Shown: one piece after another, positions 1 to 9,229 of the stretch
Numbering within the stretch: position 1 is the stretch's first letter
Layout of the letters: each line of letters begins with the position of its first letter
Assembly (NCBI RefSeq): GCF_000026185.1
Contig: NC_010694.1
Span: 3,162,001-3,226,000 of the forward strand
DNA length: 64,000 nucleotides
Direction: 5' to 3'
DNA from: Erwinia tasmaniensis Et1/99
GTDB lineage: Bacteria > Pseudomonadota > Gammaproteobacteria > Enterobacterales > Enterobacteriaceae
Translations under genes and position numbers: made by a program
Notes under the pieces: model-generated
Databases searched by the model: none
The model's input: only the letters and a program-made list of their open reading frames with translations
Told to the model about the DNA's origin: nothing

Positions 1-2
1 CC

Positions 3-263
3 GGTAATGTTGACCAAATCGCCAAATTTTCCCAGCTGGAGTGCCGTGACAAATTCACGATAGCCGCCGATCCGGGTGCCAAAGTCGCGGGAGAATACCA
101 GAGCACGATGCAGTTCAACGGTAAAACCCTGTCCGACCGCACCTCTTACGTTATCGCTCCTGACGGCAAAATTTTGCTCAGCTACAGCGATAAAAACCCA
201 CAGGCGCACATCCAGAAAGCGATGGATGCAGTCAAAAAATACCGTCAGGCCAACCCGGCTTAA
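3..263 (+). CDS. Peroxiredoxin/thioredoxin-fold protein, C-terminal part (5' end outside window)
   Basis: This is the last 86 codons of a reading frame that enters the window from the left and stops with TAA at 261-263. The visible segment has redoxin features: a stretch ending in TIAADPGAKVAGEYQ, then a beta-strand pattern SYVIAPDGKILLSYSDK, then a C-terminal helix, as in AhpC/TSA-type peroxiredoxins. The active-site cysteine region would lie upstream and cannot be seen. The next gene, a DsbD-like membrane reductase, starts 24 bp later, so the two probably form an operon that passes electrons to a periplasmic or membrane-associated redoxin. The family call rests on fold-level resemblance. 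Confidence 0.6.
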   Translation, partial: GNVDQIAKFSQLECRDKFTIAADPGAKVAGEYQSTMQFNGKTLSDRTSYVIAPDGKILLSYSDKNPQAHIQKAMDAVKKYRQANPA

Positions 264-287
264 CGCCTCTTTCTAAGTAGGTTTATT

Positions 288-1526
288 ATGCTGACTGCTA
301 TCGCTGCCGCCCTGCTGGGCGGCATCATTCTCAATCTGATGCCGTGCGTTTTCCCGGTCATTTCGCTCAAGGCGCTAAGCCTGATCCGTCATCACGATCG
401 GCCCGCTCAGGCCAGAGCCGAAGGTCTGGCCTTTCTGGGCGGCGTGGTAATAACCATGCTTGCGCTGGCTGGCGCACTGATGTTGGCCCGTTCCGGCGGC
501 TCGGCGGTCGGCTGGGGGTTCCAGCTGCAGTCACCGCTGGTGATTGCGCTTCTTGCTCTGGTCATGCTGGCATCGGCGCTCAATCTGTTCGGCCTGTTTG
601 AGATTGGCCTTTCTGTGCAGAGGGTCGGTGAAGTGGGCGGTACGCGCTCAGGTCTGACGGGCTCCGCACTGACCGGTGCGCTGGCGATTATCGTTGCCAC
701 ACCCTGTAGCGCGCCCTTTATGGCCAGCGCCATCGGCTACGCGTTGACTCAACCAACGCCGGTCAGTCTGGTGATTTTTATTGCGCTGGCGCTGGGCTTC
801 GCCGCGCCGTTTACATTAATCTCCTTCTTTCCGCTGCTGGCACGCATATTGCCCGCACCGGGCGCCTGGATGGTCACGCTAAAACATGGACTCGCATTTC
901 CGATGCTGGGGGCGGTAGCCTGGCTTATCTGGGTTCTTGAGCGGCAGGCGGGTTCACTGGCGCTGGCGGCGATCCTGGCATGCTGCATCATACTCAGCTT
1001 TGCCGCCTGGCTTTATGGTAAAGCTCAGAAACGCCGTATGATGGGCAAACGCCACTGGCCGATGCATATCGCCAGCGCCATATTCGCTTTGCTGGTTGTG
1101 CCGCCGCTGGCCAATATTGGAACGTTTTCCCACCGGGATACCCCTGCTGAAAACGCTGAAGCCGCGGCAACGGTGGCCTGGTCACCGCAGAAGGTGGATG
1201 CGGTAAAAGGGCAGGGGCAACCGGTTCTGGTCAACTTCACCGCGTCCTGGTGCATCACTTGCCAGGTGAACGATCGTACCTCGCTGTCGACCGAGGCGGT
1301 TAAATCCGCGATAGCGCGCACCGGCACTATTTATATGATCGCCGACTCAACGAACTACAATCCTGATGTCGAACAGGCGCTCAGCGATTTTGGTCGCGGC
1401 GGTCTGCCGCTGTATGTTGTTTATCCTGCAGACGGCGGTAAACCGGTGGTGCTGCCACAGGTGCTGACGCCTCATATCGTTATTTCCGCGCTCGAAAGTG
1501 CCACGATGAATAGGAAAAAAACATGA
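288..1526 (+). CDS. DsbD-like transmembrane thiol:disulfide reductase with C-terminal thioredoxin domain
   Basis: A 412-residue inner-membrane protein. Residues 1-270 are hydrophobic helices of the DsbD/CcdA type with the two expected membrane cysteines: C20 in NLMPCVFP and C140 in ATPCSAPF. Residues 300-412 form a thioredoxin domain with active site WCITC (C322, C325). Full DsbD also has an N-terminal periplasmic immunoglobulin-like domain; that is absent, so this is the shorter ScsB/DsbD C-terminal architecture. It should carry electrons from cytoplasmic thioredoxin to a periplasmic partner, probably the redoxin encoded just upstream. Its stop overlaps the ATG of a tiny 15-codon frame (1523-1570). 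Confidence 0.85.
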   Translation: MLTAIAAALLGGIILNLMPCVFPVISLKALSLIRHHDRPAQARAEGLAFLGGVVITMLALAGALMLARSGGSAVGWGFQLQSPLVIALLALVMLASALNLFGLFEIGLSVQRVGEVGGTRSGLTGSALTGALAIIVATPCSAPFMASAIGYALTQPTPVSLVIFIALALGFAAPFTLISFFPLLARILPAPGAWMVTLKHGLAFPMLGAVAWLIWVLERQAGSLALAAILACCIILSFAAWLYGKAQKRRMMGKRHWPMHIASAIFALLVVPPLANIGTFSHRDTPAENAEAAATVAWSPQKVDAVKGQGQPVLVNFTASWCITCQVNDRTSLSTEAVKSAIARTGTIYMIADSTNYNPDVEQALSDFGRGGLPLYVVYPADGGKPVVLPQVLTPHIVISALESATMNRKKT

Positions 1527-1599
1527 GTCAGTTGATGATAAAAAGCCATCGCTATGTGCCATTACCTTAAGCATTGGCCCTTTTGTTTCAGGGCTGCCA

Positions 1600-2166
1600 A
1601 TGGCAGAAGGTGAAGCACAGGCGCGGGCCTGGCCAGCACTGATGGCCCGTGCTCAGGCTGGCGACAAGGCCGCCTATAACCGGCTTTTGAAAGCGATGGT
1701 GCCCGCCATCAGGGCATTTGTGCGCAGAAAAATCTGCGATGAGGCGCTGATTGAAGACGTGGTTCAGGAAACGTTACTGGCGATCCATCGCGTGCGTCAT
1801 ACCTACGACCCACAGCGCCCTATTCTTCCCTGGGTGGCGGCCATCACCTCCGCGCGGTCAATTGATGCGTTGCGCCAGTCTGGCCGCCGTCTGGAGGTGC
1901 AGGATGAGGACGCGCTACTCAATCGGGCCGCAGAGCCAGACGGCTTTGAATCCGCCGGACGCGAAGAAAATGACGTTTTGACCGGATATCTGGGCAGCCT
2001 GCCGCCGCGCCAGCGCGAGATGGTGGAGTCCGTACATCTGGGTGAGCAAAGCCTGATGCAGGCGGCGGCACAAAATAATATGTCCGTTTCTGCGGTTAAA
2101 TCACTGTTGCATCGCGCAATGTTAAACCTCCGTAAGTATGGCAGGGGTACCCATGAGAAACCATGA
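1600..2166 (+). CDS. ECF-family RNA polymerase sigma factor
   Basis: 188 residues with both sigma-70 ECF domains. Region 2 spans about residues 25-90, including EDVVQETLLAIHRVRHTYDP and PILPWVAAITSARSIDALR. Region 4 spans about 125-180, with the helix-turn-helix LPPRQREMVESVHL…AAQNNMSVSAVKSLLHRAM. It is followed, with an ATGA-type overlap of 14 bp, by an NrsF-type membrane protein, the standard anti-sigma partner of this sigma group. The start at ATG 1600 has AGGG eight bases upstream. Given the redox genes before it, it probably responds to metal or oxidative stress in the envelope (inference). Confidence 0.88.
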   Translation: MAEGEAQARAWPALMARAQAGDKAAYNRLLKAMVPAIRAFVRRKICDEALIEDVVQETLLAIHRVRHTYDPQRPILPWVAAITSARSIDALRQSGRRLEVQDEDALLNRAAEPDGFESAGREENDVLTGYLGSLPPRQREMVESVHLGEQSLMQAAAQNNMSVSAVKSLLHRAMLNLRKYGRGTHEKP

Positions 2167-2791
2167 TCGGCTGATCGACCAGCTCAGCAACAGGGCCGGC
2201 CCGGTAAAACGCATCTGGCCAACCGGCTGGCGCGTTGCCGCCTGGACGATTGCCGTGCTTCCCTGCGGGATGCTCAGCAGCTGGGCATTTCACAGTAAAT
2301 ATACCGACTGGTCACAGCCGGGAGCGTTTCCCGCGCTTATCTCGCTGCTGATTTCGTTTATCATCGGTGCCAGCGCCATTGCCGGTGCCTTTAATCTCAG
2401 TATTGCCGGTCGCAAGCCGCTCCGCCTCAGGTGGGCAGCCCTGCTGGCCATGCTCTGGCTGGCTGTGAATCTACTGAACACGACCTCACCCACCCTTACG
2501 GCAGCGGGCAGGCTCGGTGAGGGGGTGCATTGCTATCTGTTTATGCTGACGGCCAGCCTGCCGATGATGATAATTTCAATTATCTGCCTGTATCGTACCC
2601 GTTCGCTCTACCCCGCCCAGAGCCTGGCGCTGGCAGGCTGCGGAACGGCTTTTATGTCGTCGGTACTGCTGTCTTTATGTCACGGCACCCGGCTGCACCT
2701 GTTCGACTTTTTTATGCACCTTGCGGCAGGCATTACCATTACGGCCATCACCATGCTGGCCGGAAGAAAATGGATACGTCTTGGCCAGTAG
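2153..2791 (+). CDS. NrsF-family (DUF1109) membrane anti-sigma factor
   Basis: 212 residues from ATG 2153 (MRNHDRLIDQL), which overlaps the end of the sigma factor gene. A frame extending 15 bp upstream exists but would bury the start deeper in the sigma gene. About six hydrophobic helices follow a charged N-terminal segment of about 25 residues, the expected sigma-contact region. NrsF proteins hold ECF sigma factors of the SigF group inactive at the inner membrane until an envelope signal arrives. Translational coupling with the sigma gene supports this pairing. The gene ends only 8 bp from the convergent PilT-like gene. Confidence 0.8.
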   Translation: MRNHDRLIDQLSNRAGPVKRIWPTGWRVAAWTIAVLPCGMLSSWAFHSKYTDWSQPGAFPALISLLISFIIGASAIAGAFNLSIAGRKPLRLRWAALLAMLWLAVNLLNTTSPTLTAAGRLGEGVHCYLFMLTASLPMMIISIICLYRTRSLYPAQSLALAGCGTAFMSSVLLSLCHGTRLHLFDFFMHLAAGITITAITMLAGRKWIRLGQ

Positions 2792-2799
2792 CGTTGGGA

Positions 2800-3807
2800 T
2801 CAGACCGCTGGCGTGGCGCTCACCAGGCCCATTTTTTTCCGCTCGGCAAGGCTCTGTTCAAAGGTTTGCATTCCTTGCTGGCTACCGGTCTGTAATAGCC
2901 CTGGCAACTGATGACTTTTTCCTTCGCGGATCAAATTTGCCGCCGCCGGGCCATTCACCAGAACTTCAAACAGCGCCACCCTGCCCTGCACTGCTGTGAC
3001 CAAACGCTGGGCAATGACCGCCTTCAGACTCCCCGCCAGCTGACTACGCACCAGATTCTTTTCATCGCCCGGAAACACGTCCACCAGCCGCTCCACCGCC
3101 TGAGCGGCACCACGGGTATGCAGCGTCGCCAGCACCAGGTGCCCGGTTTCGGCAGCCGTCAGTGCCAGACGGATGGTTTCCGCATCACGCAACTCACCCA
3201 GCAGGATCACATCCGGGTCCTGACGCAACGCCGCACGCAGCCCGGCGTCAAAGCGGGTGAAATGCAGCCCTTTCTCACGCTGTTGGATCAACGATTGTGC
3301 GCTGTGGTGCAAAAATTCTACTGGGTCTTCCAGCGTCAGAATATGCCTCCGCTGCCGCCGGTTCATGTCGTCGATCAGCGCTGCCAGCGTGGTGGACTTG
3401 CCGCTGCCGGTCGCGCCGGTAATCAAAATAAGCCCTTCTTCCATCTGCAACAGAGAAGCGGTCACGGCAGGCAGATGCAGTGATGCCAGCGGCGGACACC
3501 GGGCGGCAATCAAACGCAGCGCCAGCGAAAGGCCGTGACGCTGGCGAAACAGATTAGCGCGCAGACGCACGCCGTCGCCCAGCGTCAGGGCAAAATCCAC
3601 CTGGCCGTTCTGCGTCAGTTCGTGATATTGCTCCGAAGTCAGCCAGTCTGCGGCAACGCTTTCCAGCCACTTTTGTTGCAGCACGGGCCTGTCGGGTACC
3701 GCCTCCAGCCGACCGTCACAGCGCCAGAATGGCGAATGTCCACTGCAAAGGTGCAGATCCCCCGCATTATGCTTTACACTAAGGGCCACTAAATCCTCAA
3801 TATCCAT
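2800..3807 (-). CDS. yggR: PilT-like type IV pilus/type II secretion ATPase (YggR homologue)
   Basis: 335 residues with the PilT layout: an N-terminal PAS-like part (about 1-95), Walker A GATGSGKSTTLAALIDD, the Asp box LTLEDPVEF, Walker B region RQDPDVILLGELRDAETI, and the His box GHLVLATLHTRGA. These are hexameric ATPases that retract or depolymerise type IV pili. E. coli carries yggR in the same position next to yggS, without a full pilus operon, so the cellular role here is uncertain. No pilin or pilus biogenesis genes lie next to it. It diverges from yggS with only 14 bp between the start codons. Confidence 0.88.
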   Translation of the reverse strand: MDIEDLVALSVKHNAGDLHLCSGHSPFWRCDGRLEAVPDRPVLQQKWLESVAADWLTSEQYHELTQNGQVDFALTLGDGVRLRANLFRQRHGLSLALRLIAARCPPLASLHLPAVTASLLQMEEGLILITGATGSGKSTTLAALIDDMNRRQRRHILTLEDPVEFLHHSAQSLIQQREKGLHFTRFDAGLRAALRQDPDVILLGELRDAETIRLALTAAETGHLVLATLHTRGAAQAVERLVDVFPGDEKNLVRSQLAGSLKAVIAQRLVTAVQGRVALFEVLVNGPAAANLIREGKSHQLPGLLQTGSQQGMQTFEQSLAERKKMGLVSATPAV

Positions 3808-3821
3808 ATGTTTCCCTGACT

Positions 3822-4535
3822 ATGACTTCGATTAAGCACAACTTACAGCAAGTCCAACAGCGGATCTCGGCGGCAGCCGCGCAATGCGGGCGCTGCCCAC
3901 AAGAGATTACGCTGCTTGCAGTGAGCAAAACAAAACCTGCGAGCGCCATCGAAGAAGCGGTCGCCGCCGGACAGCATTGCTTCGGTGAAAATTACGTGCA
4001 GGAAGGGGTAGATAAAATCCAGCTGCTGGCAAACCCTGACCTTGTCTGGCACTTTATCGGGCCGCTACAGTCCAATAAAAGTCGCCTGGTGGCGGAGAAC
4101 TTCGACTGGTGTCATACCGTCGATCGCCTGCGTATTGCCGAGCGCCTTAGCCAGCAGCGCCCCGATCCCCTGCCTCCGCTTAATGTGCTGATTCAAATAA
4201 ATATCAGCGCAGAGCAGAGCAAATCAGGCATTATGCTGGCAGAGCTGCCGGCGCTGGCGCAGCAGATCGCGGCGCTACCGCGTCTGAAGCTACGTGGCTT
4301 AATGGCTATCCCTGCACCTCAGGACGACTATGCCAGTCAGCTGGCGGTGTGCCAGCAGATGGCGGCAGCGTTTAAACAGCTGCAACAGCAGTATCCCGGC
4401 GTGGATACTCTCTCGCTGGGCATGAGTGATGATATGGACGCCGCGATTGCGGCGGGAAGCAACATGGTGCGAATTGGCACCGCCATTTTCGGCGCGCGCG
4501 ACTATGTTAGCGCCGCCGCTACACACAATAACTAA
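3822..4535 (+). CDS. yggS: PLP homeostasis protein YggS
   Basis: 237 residues, the usual length for the family. The N-terminal LLAVSKTKPASAIEEAV contains the lysine that carries pyridoxal 5'-phosphate. FGENYVQEGVDKI and HFIGPLQSNKSRLVAE are family hallmarks, and SLGMSDDMDAAIAAGSNMVRIGTAIFG is the phosphate-binding end of the TIM barrel. YggS (COG0325, PLPBP) is a non-catalytic PLP-binding protein that buffers PLP and affects amino-acid pools. It is followed after 8 bp by yggT, as in E. coli. Confidence 0.95.
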   Translation: MTSIKHNLQQVQQRISAAAAQCGRCPQEITLLAVSKTKPASAIEEAVAAGQHCFGENYVQEGVDKIQLLANPDLVWHFIGPLQSNKSRLVAENFDWCHTVDRLRIAERLSQQRPDPLPPLNVLIQINISAEQSKSGIMLAELPALAQQIAALPRLKLRGLMAIPAPQDDYASQLAVCQQMAAAFKQLQQQYPGVDTLSLGMSDDMDAAIAAGSNMVRIGTAIFGARDYVSAAATHNN

Positions 4536-4543
4536 GGAACCCC

Positions 4544-5083
4544 ATGCTAGCGTTGATCTTTCTGGTAACTACGGTGATGGCGATTTATATCAAAGTGCTG
4601 TTACTGCGCATCTGGATGCAGTGGGCACGTTGCGACTTCTACAACCCGTTTTCGCAATTTGTGGTGAAAATCACCCAGCCTGTGGTTAAACCACTGCGGC
4701 GCATTATCCCGTCCATCGGGCCGCTTGATACCGCCTCACTGCTGATAGCGTATATCGTCAGCGTGCTGTCGATCCCGGTGATGCTGCGCCTGTTTATCCC
4801 CGATCCGATTTTCCTCTATCTGGGCCTGGTGCTGCTGGTAAAAGCCGCCGGCATGCTGGTATTTTGGGTGATTATCGTGCGCTCGTTGATGAGCTGGGTC
4901 AGCCAGGGACGTAATCCGGTGGATTATGTGCTGTTACAGCTGACGGAGCCGTTAATGGCACCCATCCGCCGCATTATCCCGGCAATGGGCGGTATCGACT
5001 TCTCTGCGATGGCGGTGATCCTCGTCCTGTATATGCTGAATTTCCTCGGGCTGGAATATATTCCAGGCTGGGCGCAATTCTAA
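4544..5083 (+). CDS. yggT: YggT family inner-membrane protein
   Basis: 179 residues, strongly hydrophobic, built from two tandem YGGT repeats. Each repeat ends in a similar amphipathic motif, KPLRRIIPSIGPLDTASL near residues 49-66 and APIRRIIPAMGGIDFSAM near 145-162. E. coli YggT has this duplicated form and has been linked to osmotic or ion tolerance, but its biochemical role is not firmly known. Spacing from yggS (8 bp) suggests co-transcription. In E. coli yggU follows; here it does not. Confidence 0.93.
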   Translation: MLALIFLVTTVMAIYIKVLLLRIWMQWARCDFYNPFSQFVVKITQPVVKPLRRIIPSIGPLDTASLLIAYIVSVLSIPVMLRLFIPDPIFLYLGLVLLVKAAGMLVFWVIIVRSLMSWVSQGRNPVDYVLLQLTEPLMAPIRRIIPAMGGIDFSAMAVILVLYMLNFLGLEYIPGWAQF

Positions 5084-5218
5084 AACCGCTTTACTGCCTG
5101 TCGTTGCAGCGCCCCGGCCACTGACTTTGCTTCAGCCGCCGGGGTGGAACCTGCTCCCCGCCGGCAACCGCAGCCATTCTGGCAACCAAATAGAATGAAA
5201 CAACAATCTGGATTGACT

Positions 5219-5812
5219 ATGCAACAAGTTGTACTCGCCACCGGCAACCCCGGTAAGGTGCGTGAGCTGGCCGACCTGCTGGCCGCGTTTGGCCTTGATA
5301 TCGTGGCGCAGACAGCGCTGGGCGTAGAGTCAGCCGAAGAAACCGGTTTGACCTTTATTGAGAACGCCATCCTGAAGGCGCGTCACGCTTCAGCCGTCAC
5401 CGGACTACCGGCAATTGCCGACGATTCCGGTCTGGCGGTCGACGTCCTTGGCGGAGCGCCGGGTATTTATTCAGCCCGCTATGCGGGTGAAGAAGCAACC
5501 GATCGGCAGAACCTGGACAAACTTCTGGCGGCGCTGAATGCCGTGCCGGACGGCGAACGCCAGGCGCATTTTCACTGCGTACTGGTGTATCTGCGCCATG
5601 CCGCAGACCCTACGCCGCTGGTGTTCCATGGCAGCTGGACGGGCGAGATTGCGCATAGCGCTGCTGGCGTTGGTGGTTTCGGCTACGATCCGATTTTCTT
5701 TGTCCCGGAGCTGGGTAAGACCGCAGCCGAGATGAGCAAAAGCGAAAAGCTGGCCGTTTCCCATCGCGGGAAGGCGCTGAACCTGCTGCTGGACGCGATG
5801 AAACATGGTTAA
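5219..5812 (+). CDS. rdgB: XTP/dITP pyrophosphatase RdgB
   Basis: 197 residues from ATG 5219 ([17 protein letters not shown]), the conserved N-terminus; the open frame extends 75 bp upstream but without family similarity. The motifs are the substrate loop ATGNPGKV, the catalytic ADDSGLAVD (about residues 66-74), GFGYDPIF and the C-terminal SHRGKAL. The enzyme hydrolyses dITP, XTP and related non-canonical purine triphosphates to monophosphates, keeping them out of DNA. It overlaps the start of hemW by 8 bp, as in E. coli. Confidence 0.96.
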   Translation: MQQVVLATGNPGKVRELADLLAAFGLDIVAQTALGVESAEETGLTFIENAILKARHASAVTGLPAIADDSGLAVDVLGGAPGIYSARYAGEEATDRQNLDKLLAALNAVPDGERQAHFHCVLVYLRHAADPTPLVFHGSWTGEIAHSAAGVGGFGYDPIFFVPELGKTAAEMSKSEKLAVSHRGKALNLLLDAMKHG

Positions 5813-6941
5813 TCTGCCCGCGTTAAGCCTGTATATCCACATTCCCTGGTGTGTACAGAAATGCCCCTATTGCGATTTCAATTCCCACGCGCTGAAAGGC
5901 GAGGTGCCGCATGAAGAATACGTGCAGCATCTGCTGAACGACCTGGATACTGACCTGCCGCTGACATCGGGACGCGAAGTCGGCACTGTCTTTATCGGTG
6001 GCGGTACGCCCAGCCTGCTAAGCGGTGAGGCGATGCAGATGCTGCTGGACGGCGTGCGCGCAAGGCTGCCGCTGTCGCCGGACGCGGAGATCACCATGGA
6101 AGCCAATCCCGGCGCGGTCGAGGCCGATCGCTTTAGCAGCTATCAGCGCGCCGGGATTAACCGTATTTCCATTGGCGTACAGAGTTTCAGCCCGGCAAAA
6201 CTACAGCGCCTCGGGCGCATTCACGGCCCGGATGAAGCCAGGCGCGCGGCGGAGCTTGCCGCCGGACTCGGCCTGCGCAGCTTTAACCTTGACCTGATGC
6301 ACGGCCTGCCCGACCAGTCTCTGGAAGAAGCGCTGGACGATTTACGCCAGGCGATTGCCCTGAACCCGCCGCATCTGTCGTGGTACCAGCTGACGATTGA
6401 GCCAAACACGCTGTTTGCCTCAAGACCGCCGCGCTTACCTGATGAAGACGACCTGTGGGATATTTTCGAGCAGGGCCACCAGCTGCTGAGCGCCGCCGGC
6501 TATCAGCAGTATGAAACGTCCGCCTATGCCAAACCCGGCTATCGCTGCGAGCACAATCTGAACTACTGGCGTTTCGGTGATTACCTCGGCATTGGCTGCG
6601 GCGCGCACGGTAAGCTGACCCAGCCTGACGGAACGATTATCCGCACCAGCAAAACCCGCCATCCGCGTGGGTTTATGTCCGGTAACTATCTGGATAAGCG
6701 TTGTGAGGTGGCCGATGCCGAGAAGCCGTTCGAGTTCTTTATGAACCGCTTTCGCCTGCTGGAAGCCGCGCCGCGCGCCGAATATACGCGCTATACCGGC
6801 CTGCCAGAGCACAGCGTACGTGCGCAGATCGACACCGCGCTGGCCAAAGGCTATCTGACGGAAACCGCTGAATACTGGCAGGTAACCGAGAAAGGTAAAC
6901 TGTTTCTGAACTCGCTGCTGGAACTGTTCCTGGCGGAATAG
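5805..6941 (+). CDS. hemW: Heme chaperone HemW (radical SAM, HemN-like)
   Basis: 378 residues. The radical SAM cluster motif is CVQKCPYC with C16, C20 and C23, preceded by [14 protein letters not shown] and MEANPG follow as SAM-binding elements. HemW proteins resemble coproporphyrinogen dehydrogenase HemN but start with a shorter N-terminus and transfer heme to respiratory enzymes rather than decarboxylating coproporphyrinogen. Overlap with rdgB indicates translational coupling. A strong 11-bp stem hairpin begins 11 bp after the stop codon. Confidence 0.94.
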   Translation: MVNLPALSLYIHIPWCVQKCPYCDFNSHALKGEVPHEEYVQHLLNDLDTDLPLTSGREVGTVFIGGGTPSLLSGEAMQMLLDGVRARLPLSPDAEITMEANPGAVEADRFSSYQRAGINRISIGVQSFSPAKLQRLGRIHGPDEARRAAELAAGLGLRSFNLDLMHGLPDQSLEEALDDLRQAIALNPPHLSWYQLTIEPNTLFASRPPRLPDEDDLWDIFEQGHQLLSAAGYQQYETSAYAKPGYRCEHNLNYWRFGDYLGIGCGAHGKLTQPDGTIIRTSKTRHPRGFMSGNYLDKRCEVADAEKPFEFFMNRFRLLEAAPRAEYTRYTGLPEHSVRAQIDTALAKGYLTETAEYWQVTEKGKLFLNSLLELFLAE

Positions 6942-6951
6942 CGTCAGCACT

Positions 6952-6992
6952 CTCTACCCGGCCAGGTAAGCTGAAATCCTTGCCGGGTAGAG
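6952..6992. terminator. Hairpin downstream of hemW
   Basis: Perfect 11-bp inverted repeat CTCTACCCGGC (6952-6962) and GCCGGGTAGAG (6982-6992) with a 19-base loop. There is no long T run, so it may be a transcript-stabilising hairpin or a weak, bidirectional terminator between convergent hemW and yggN. Confidence 0.5.
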
Positions 6993-7117
6993 AAAGCGTA
7001 TTTATCAGTTAAGAGGTGGAATCTGAATAGCCCACGGTCAAAAAAGTTCAATACAATATCGAGATGTCCTTTCTCGGAGGCGCTTAAGAGCCCCCCGGGA
7101 TAGCAGAACTCCGCTTA

Positions 7118-7834
7118 TCACTTTAATCCGGCAATCAACGCCTTACGTTGGTCTTCCAGTTTAATCACGCGGTGACAGACTTCATGACCAAAATTCTGGA
7201 AGTCCTGCTGCTGATTGTTCCATTCTGCCTGAATCGACTGCTGTAAGCCCCCGAGGTTGCCCATAATCGCCTGTAGCGGGTTATCGCCATTACCAACCGA
7301 CCGGGTGCCCATCTCATTCAGGCTGTCCTGCACCACGCCGCCCAGCGCGCTTTGCACCAGCTGCTCACCGTCCTGGCGTACTTCTGCCACCGCCTTATGG
7401 TGGAAGGTCAGGCCATCGCTACGCTGCTCAATAATGCGGTTCATCTGCTGTTTCAGCTGACCATCCAGCGTGGTCAGGCGTTTACGCACGCTGCTCTCCT
7501 GGCCCAGCTTATCGACAATCACCCGATCCAGCGCCACACGGCCTTTTTCCAGCCGCTGCTTCGCGCCGCCGTCAATCCACGGCAAATCACGGCGCAGCGC
7601 GTTCTGATAGTCGACGGCCTTTTGCCGGGTCGCCGGGTCAATGTTCACCAGATTACCGTTTCGCTGCACGTCACCCGATGGCGAGATCGACAGATTGCCG
7701 CTGGCTCCCACCACCTTCACCTGCTGTGGGTTGATTACGATGTCGTCCTGAGGATTAACGCGACACTGATAGTCTGCCTGGGCCTGGCCTGCGGCCAGCA
7801 GCAGCAGTGCTCCACTGAAAAGGATTTTGCGCAT
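7118..7834 (-). CDS. yggN: YggN family DUF2884 periplasmic protein
   Basis: 238 residues from ATG 7834, chosen because AAGGAG lies at correct spacing and a signal peptide follows at once (MRKILFSGALLLLAAGQAQA). The open frame extends 78 bp further upstream without support. The mature part starts DYQCRVNPQDDIVINPQ, then alternates beta segments and a long helical region with the family motif NPLQAIMGNLGGLQQSIQAEW near residues 175-197. The E. coli homologue YggN has no known function. It probably resides in the periplasm. Confidence 0.9.
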   Translation of the reverse strand: MRKILFSGALLLLAAGQAQADYQCRVNPQDDIVINPQQVKVVGASGNLSISPSGDVQRNGNLVNIDPATRQKAVDYQNALRRDLPWIDGGAKQRLEKGRVALDRVIVDKLGQESSVRKRLTTLDGQLKQQMNRIIEQRSDGLTFHHKAVAEVRQDGEQLVQSALGGVVQDSLNEMGTRSVGNGDNPLQAIMGNLGGLQQSIQAEWNNQQQDFQNFGHEVCHRVIKLEDQRKALIAGLK

Positions 7835-7852
7835 GGTTCTACTCCTTGATAG

Positions 7853-7884
7853 AAAAAAGGGGCGACCGACAAAACGGTCACCCC
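7853..7884 (-). terminator. Intrinsic terminator downstream of yggL
   Basis: On the minus strand GGGGTGACCG, loop TTTTGT, CGGTCGCCCC is followed by six T residues. One G-T pair interrupts an otherwise complete 10-bp stem. It lies between yggL and the yggN ribosome-binding site, only 19 bp from the yggN start codon, so it should reduce read-through from the trmB-yggL unit into yggN. Confidence 0.75.
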
Positions 7885-7963
7885 CTGTTAAACGATGGTG
7901 AATGCCCCGCATACGAACACTGATTCATGCTCCGCCGGGGTTTTCATCTGCGTCCTGGTATAC

Positions 7964-8290
7964 TTAGTCCCACCAGACGTCAAAAAGTTCGGTCACTTTC
8001 ACGTCACCCAGCTGGCGTGCTTCCAGCCAGTTTTTCACCAGCTCACGATGTTCATCAGTGCATTTGCCGATTTTCTGCAGGCAGATCAGACCTTCCCACT
8101 GCAGATAGCCGCTGCCGTCAAACGCCAGTCCGTTCGGAGCGATCGCTTCATCGATCAGCGCATCAACGGTGCTATCAATAACCTGTTCGTCGCTCCCTTC
8201 CGGGAAGGTGAAGCCGACGGCGAAACCTAATTCCTGAAACTCATCGATATGCATTTTCTTGCGAAGACGACGACTGCGTTGTGTAGCCAT
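7964..8290 (-). CDS. yggL: YggL family protein (DUF469)
   Basis: 108 residues, the family length. The N-terminus [23 protein letters not shown] and C-terminus VKVTELFDVWWD match the YggL family, which in E. coli is a 50S ribosome-associated protein. Its ATG overlaps the TAA of trmB by one base, so it is translationally coupled to it. Gene order trmB-yggL-yggN is the same as in E. coli. Confidence 0.92.
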   Translation of the reverse strand: MATQRSRRLRKKMHIDEFQELGFAVGFTFPEGSDEQVIDSTVDALIDEAIAPNGLAFDGSGYLQWEGLICLQKIGKCTDEHRELVKNWLEARQLGDVKVTELFDVWWD

Positions 8291-9009
8291 TATTTAACCC
8301 TCTCAAACATCAGATCCCATACACCGTGACCAAGACGCTGGCCGCGCTGCTCAAATTTCGTTAGCGGTCGCGAGTCCGGGCGCGGTACCCAGTCACCGCT
8401 TTGTGACTGATTTTTATAGCCGTCGATGCTGTTCATCACCTCCAGCATATGTTGCGCATAGGCTTCCCAGTCGGTTGCCATATGGAACACGCCGCCCAGT
8501 TTCAGCTTACGCATTACCAGCTCGGCGAACGGCACCTGCACAATGCGGCGTTTGTTGTGACGCGCCTTATGCCACGGGTCCGGGAAAAACAGCTGCACCA
8601 TGCGCAGCGAGTTATCCGGGATCATGGTATTCAACACTTCTACCGCGTCATGACACATCACGCGCAGATTATCCACCCCGGCCTCTTGCGCCGTTGCCAG
8701 GCAGGCACCCACGCCCGGTGAATGCACTTCAATGCCGAGGAAGTTCTGCTGCGGGTTGCTGGCAGCCATCGCGACCAGCGATGCGCCCATACCGAAGCCG
8801 ATTTCTAACACCAGCGGGGCTTCCCGGCCAAACAGAGCGGTTAAATCCACCGGTTCCGGCTGATACTCAACGCCCATCACCGGCCACAGCTGATCCAGCG
8901 CCTGCTGCTGACCTTTGGTCAGACGGCCCTGACGACGTACAAAGCTGCGGATACGGCGTAAGGCGCGACCGTTTTCGTCAAATTCCGGTGAGATAACATC
9001 GTTTTTCAT
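8290..9009 (-). CDS. trmB: tRNA (guanine46-N7)-methyltransferase TrmB
   Basis: 239 residues from ATG 9009 ([15 protein letters not shown]), the conserved start; the open frame continues 126 bp upstream without family similarity. SAM-binding motif [16 protein letters not shown] is at about residues 68-83, and the catalytic region [15 protein letters not shown] follows. It forms m7G46 in the variable loop of many tRNAs. It is divergent from mutY, with about 220 bp between the two start codons. Confidence 0.96.
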   Translation of the reverse strand: MKNDVISPEFDENGRALRRIRSFVRRQGRLTKGQQQALDQLWPVMGVEYQPEPVDLTALFGREAPLVLEIGFGMGASLVAMAASNPQQNFLGIEVHSPGVGACLATAQEAGVDNLRVMCHDAVEVLNTMIPDNSLRMVQLFFPDPWHKARHNKRRIVQVPFAELVMRKLKLGGVFHMATDWEAYAQHMLEVMNSIDGYKNQSQSGDWVPRPDSRPLTKFEQRGQRLGHGVWDLMFERVK

Positions 9010-9229
9010 GATTCTGCCTGCAACTGTGCACTGTAGAAAGCGGGCATTATGCCCTTCGTGAGTGAAAACATAAAGGCCGGGCTGGCTGGCAGGATAGCCG
9101 CCGTCTGGGCGGAAGTGCCTGTACGCCTGCGTCATTCACAAAATGCAGCGAATAACCGGTTTACACTGATTATTGTCTGTGCTGGAATCCCTGCCTGATT
9201 TATCTCAATCACGGGCGGAAACAGACACT

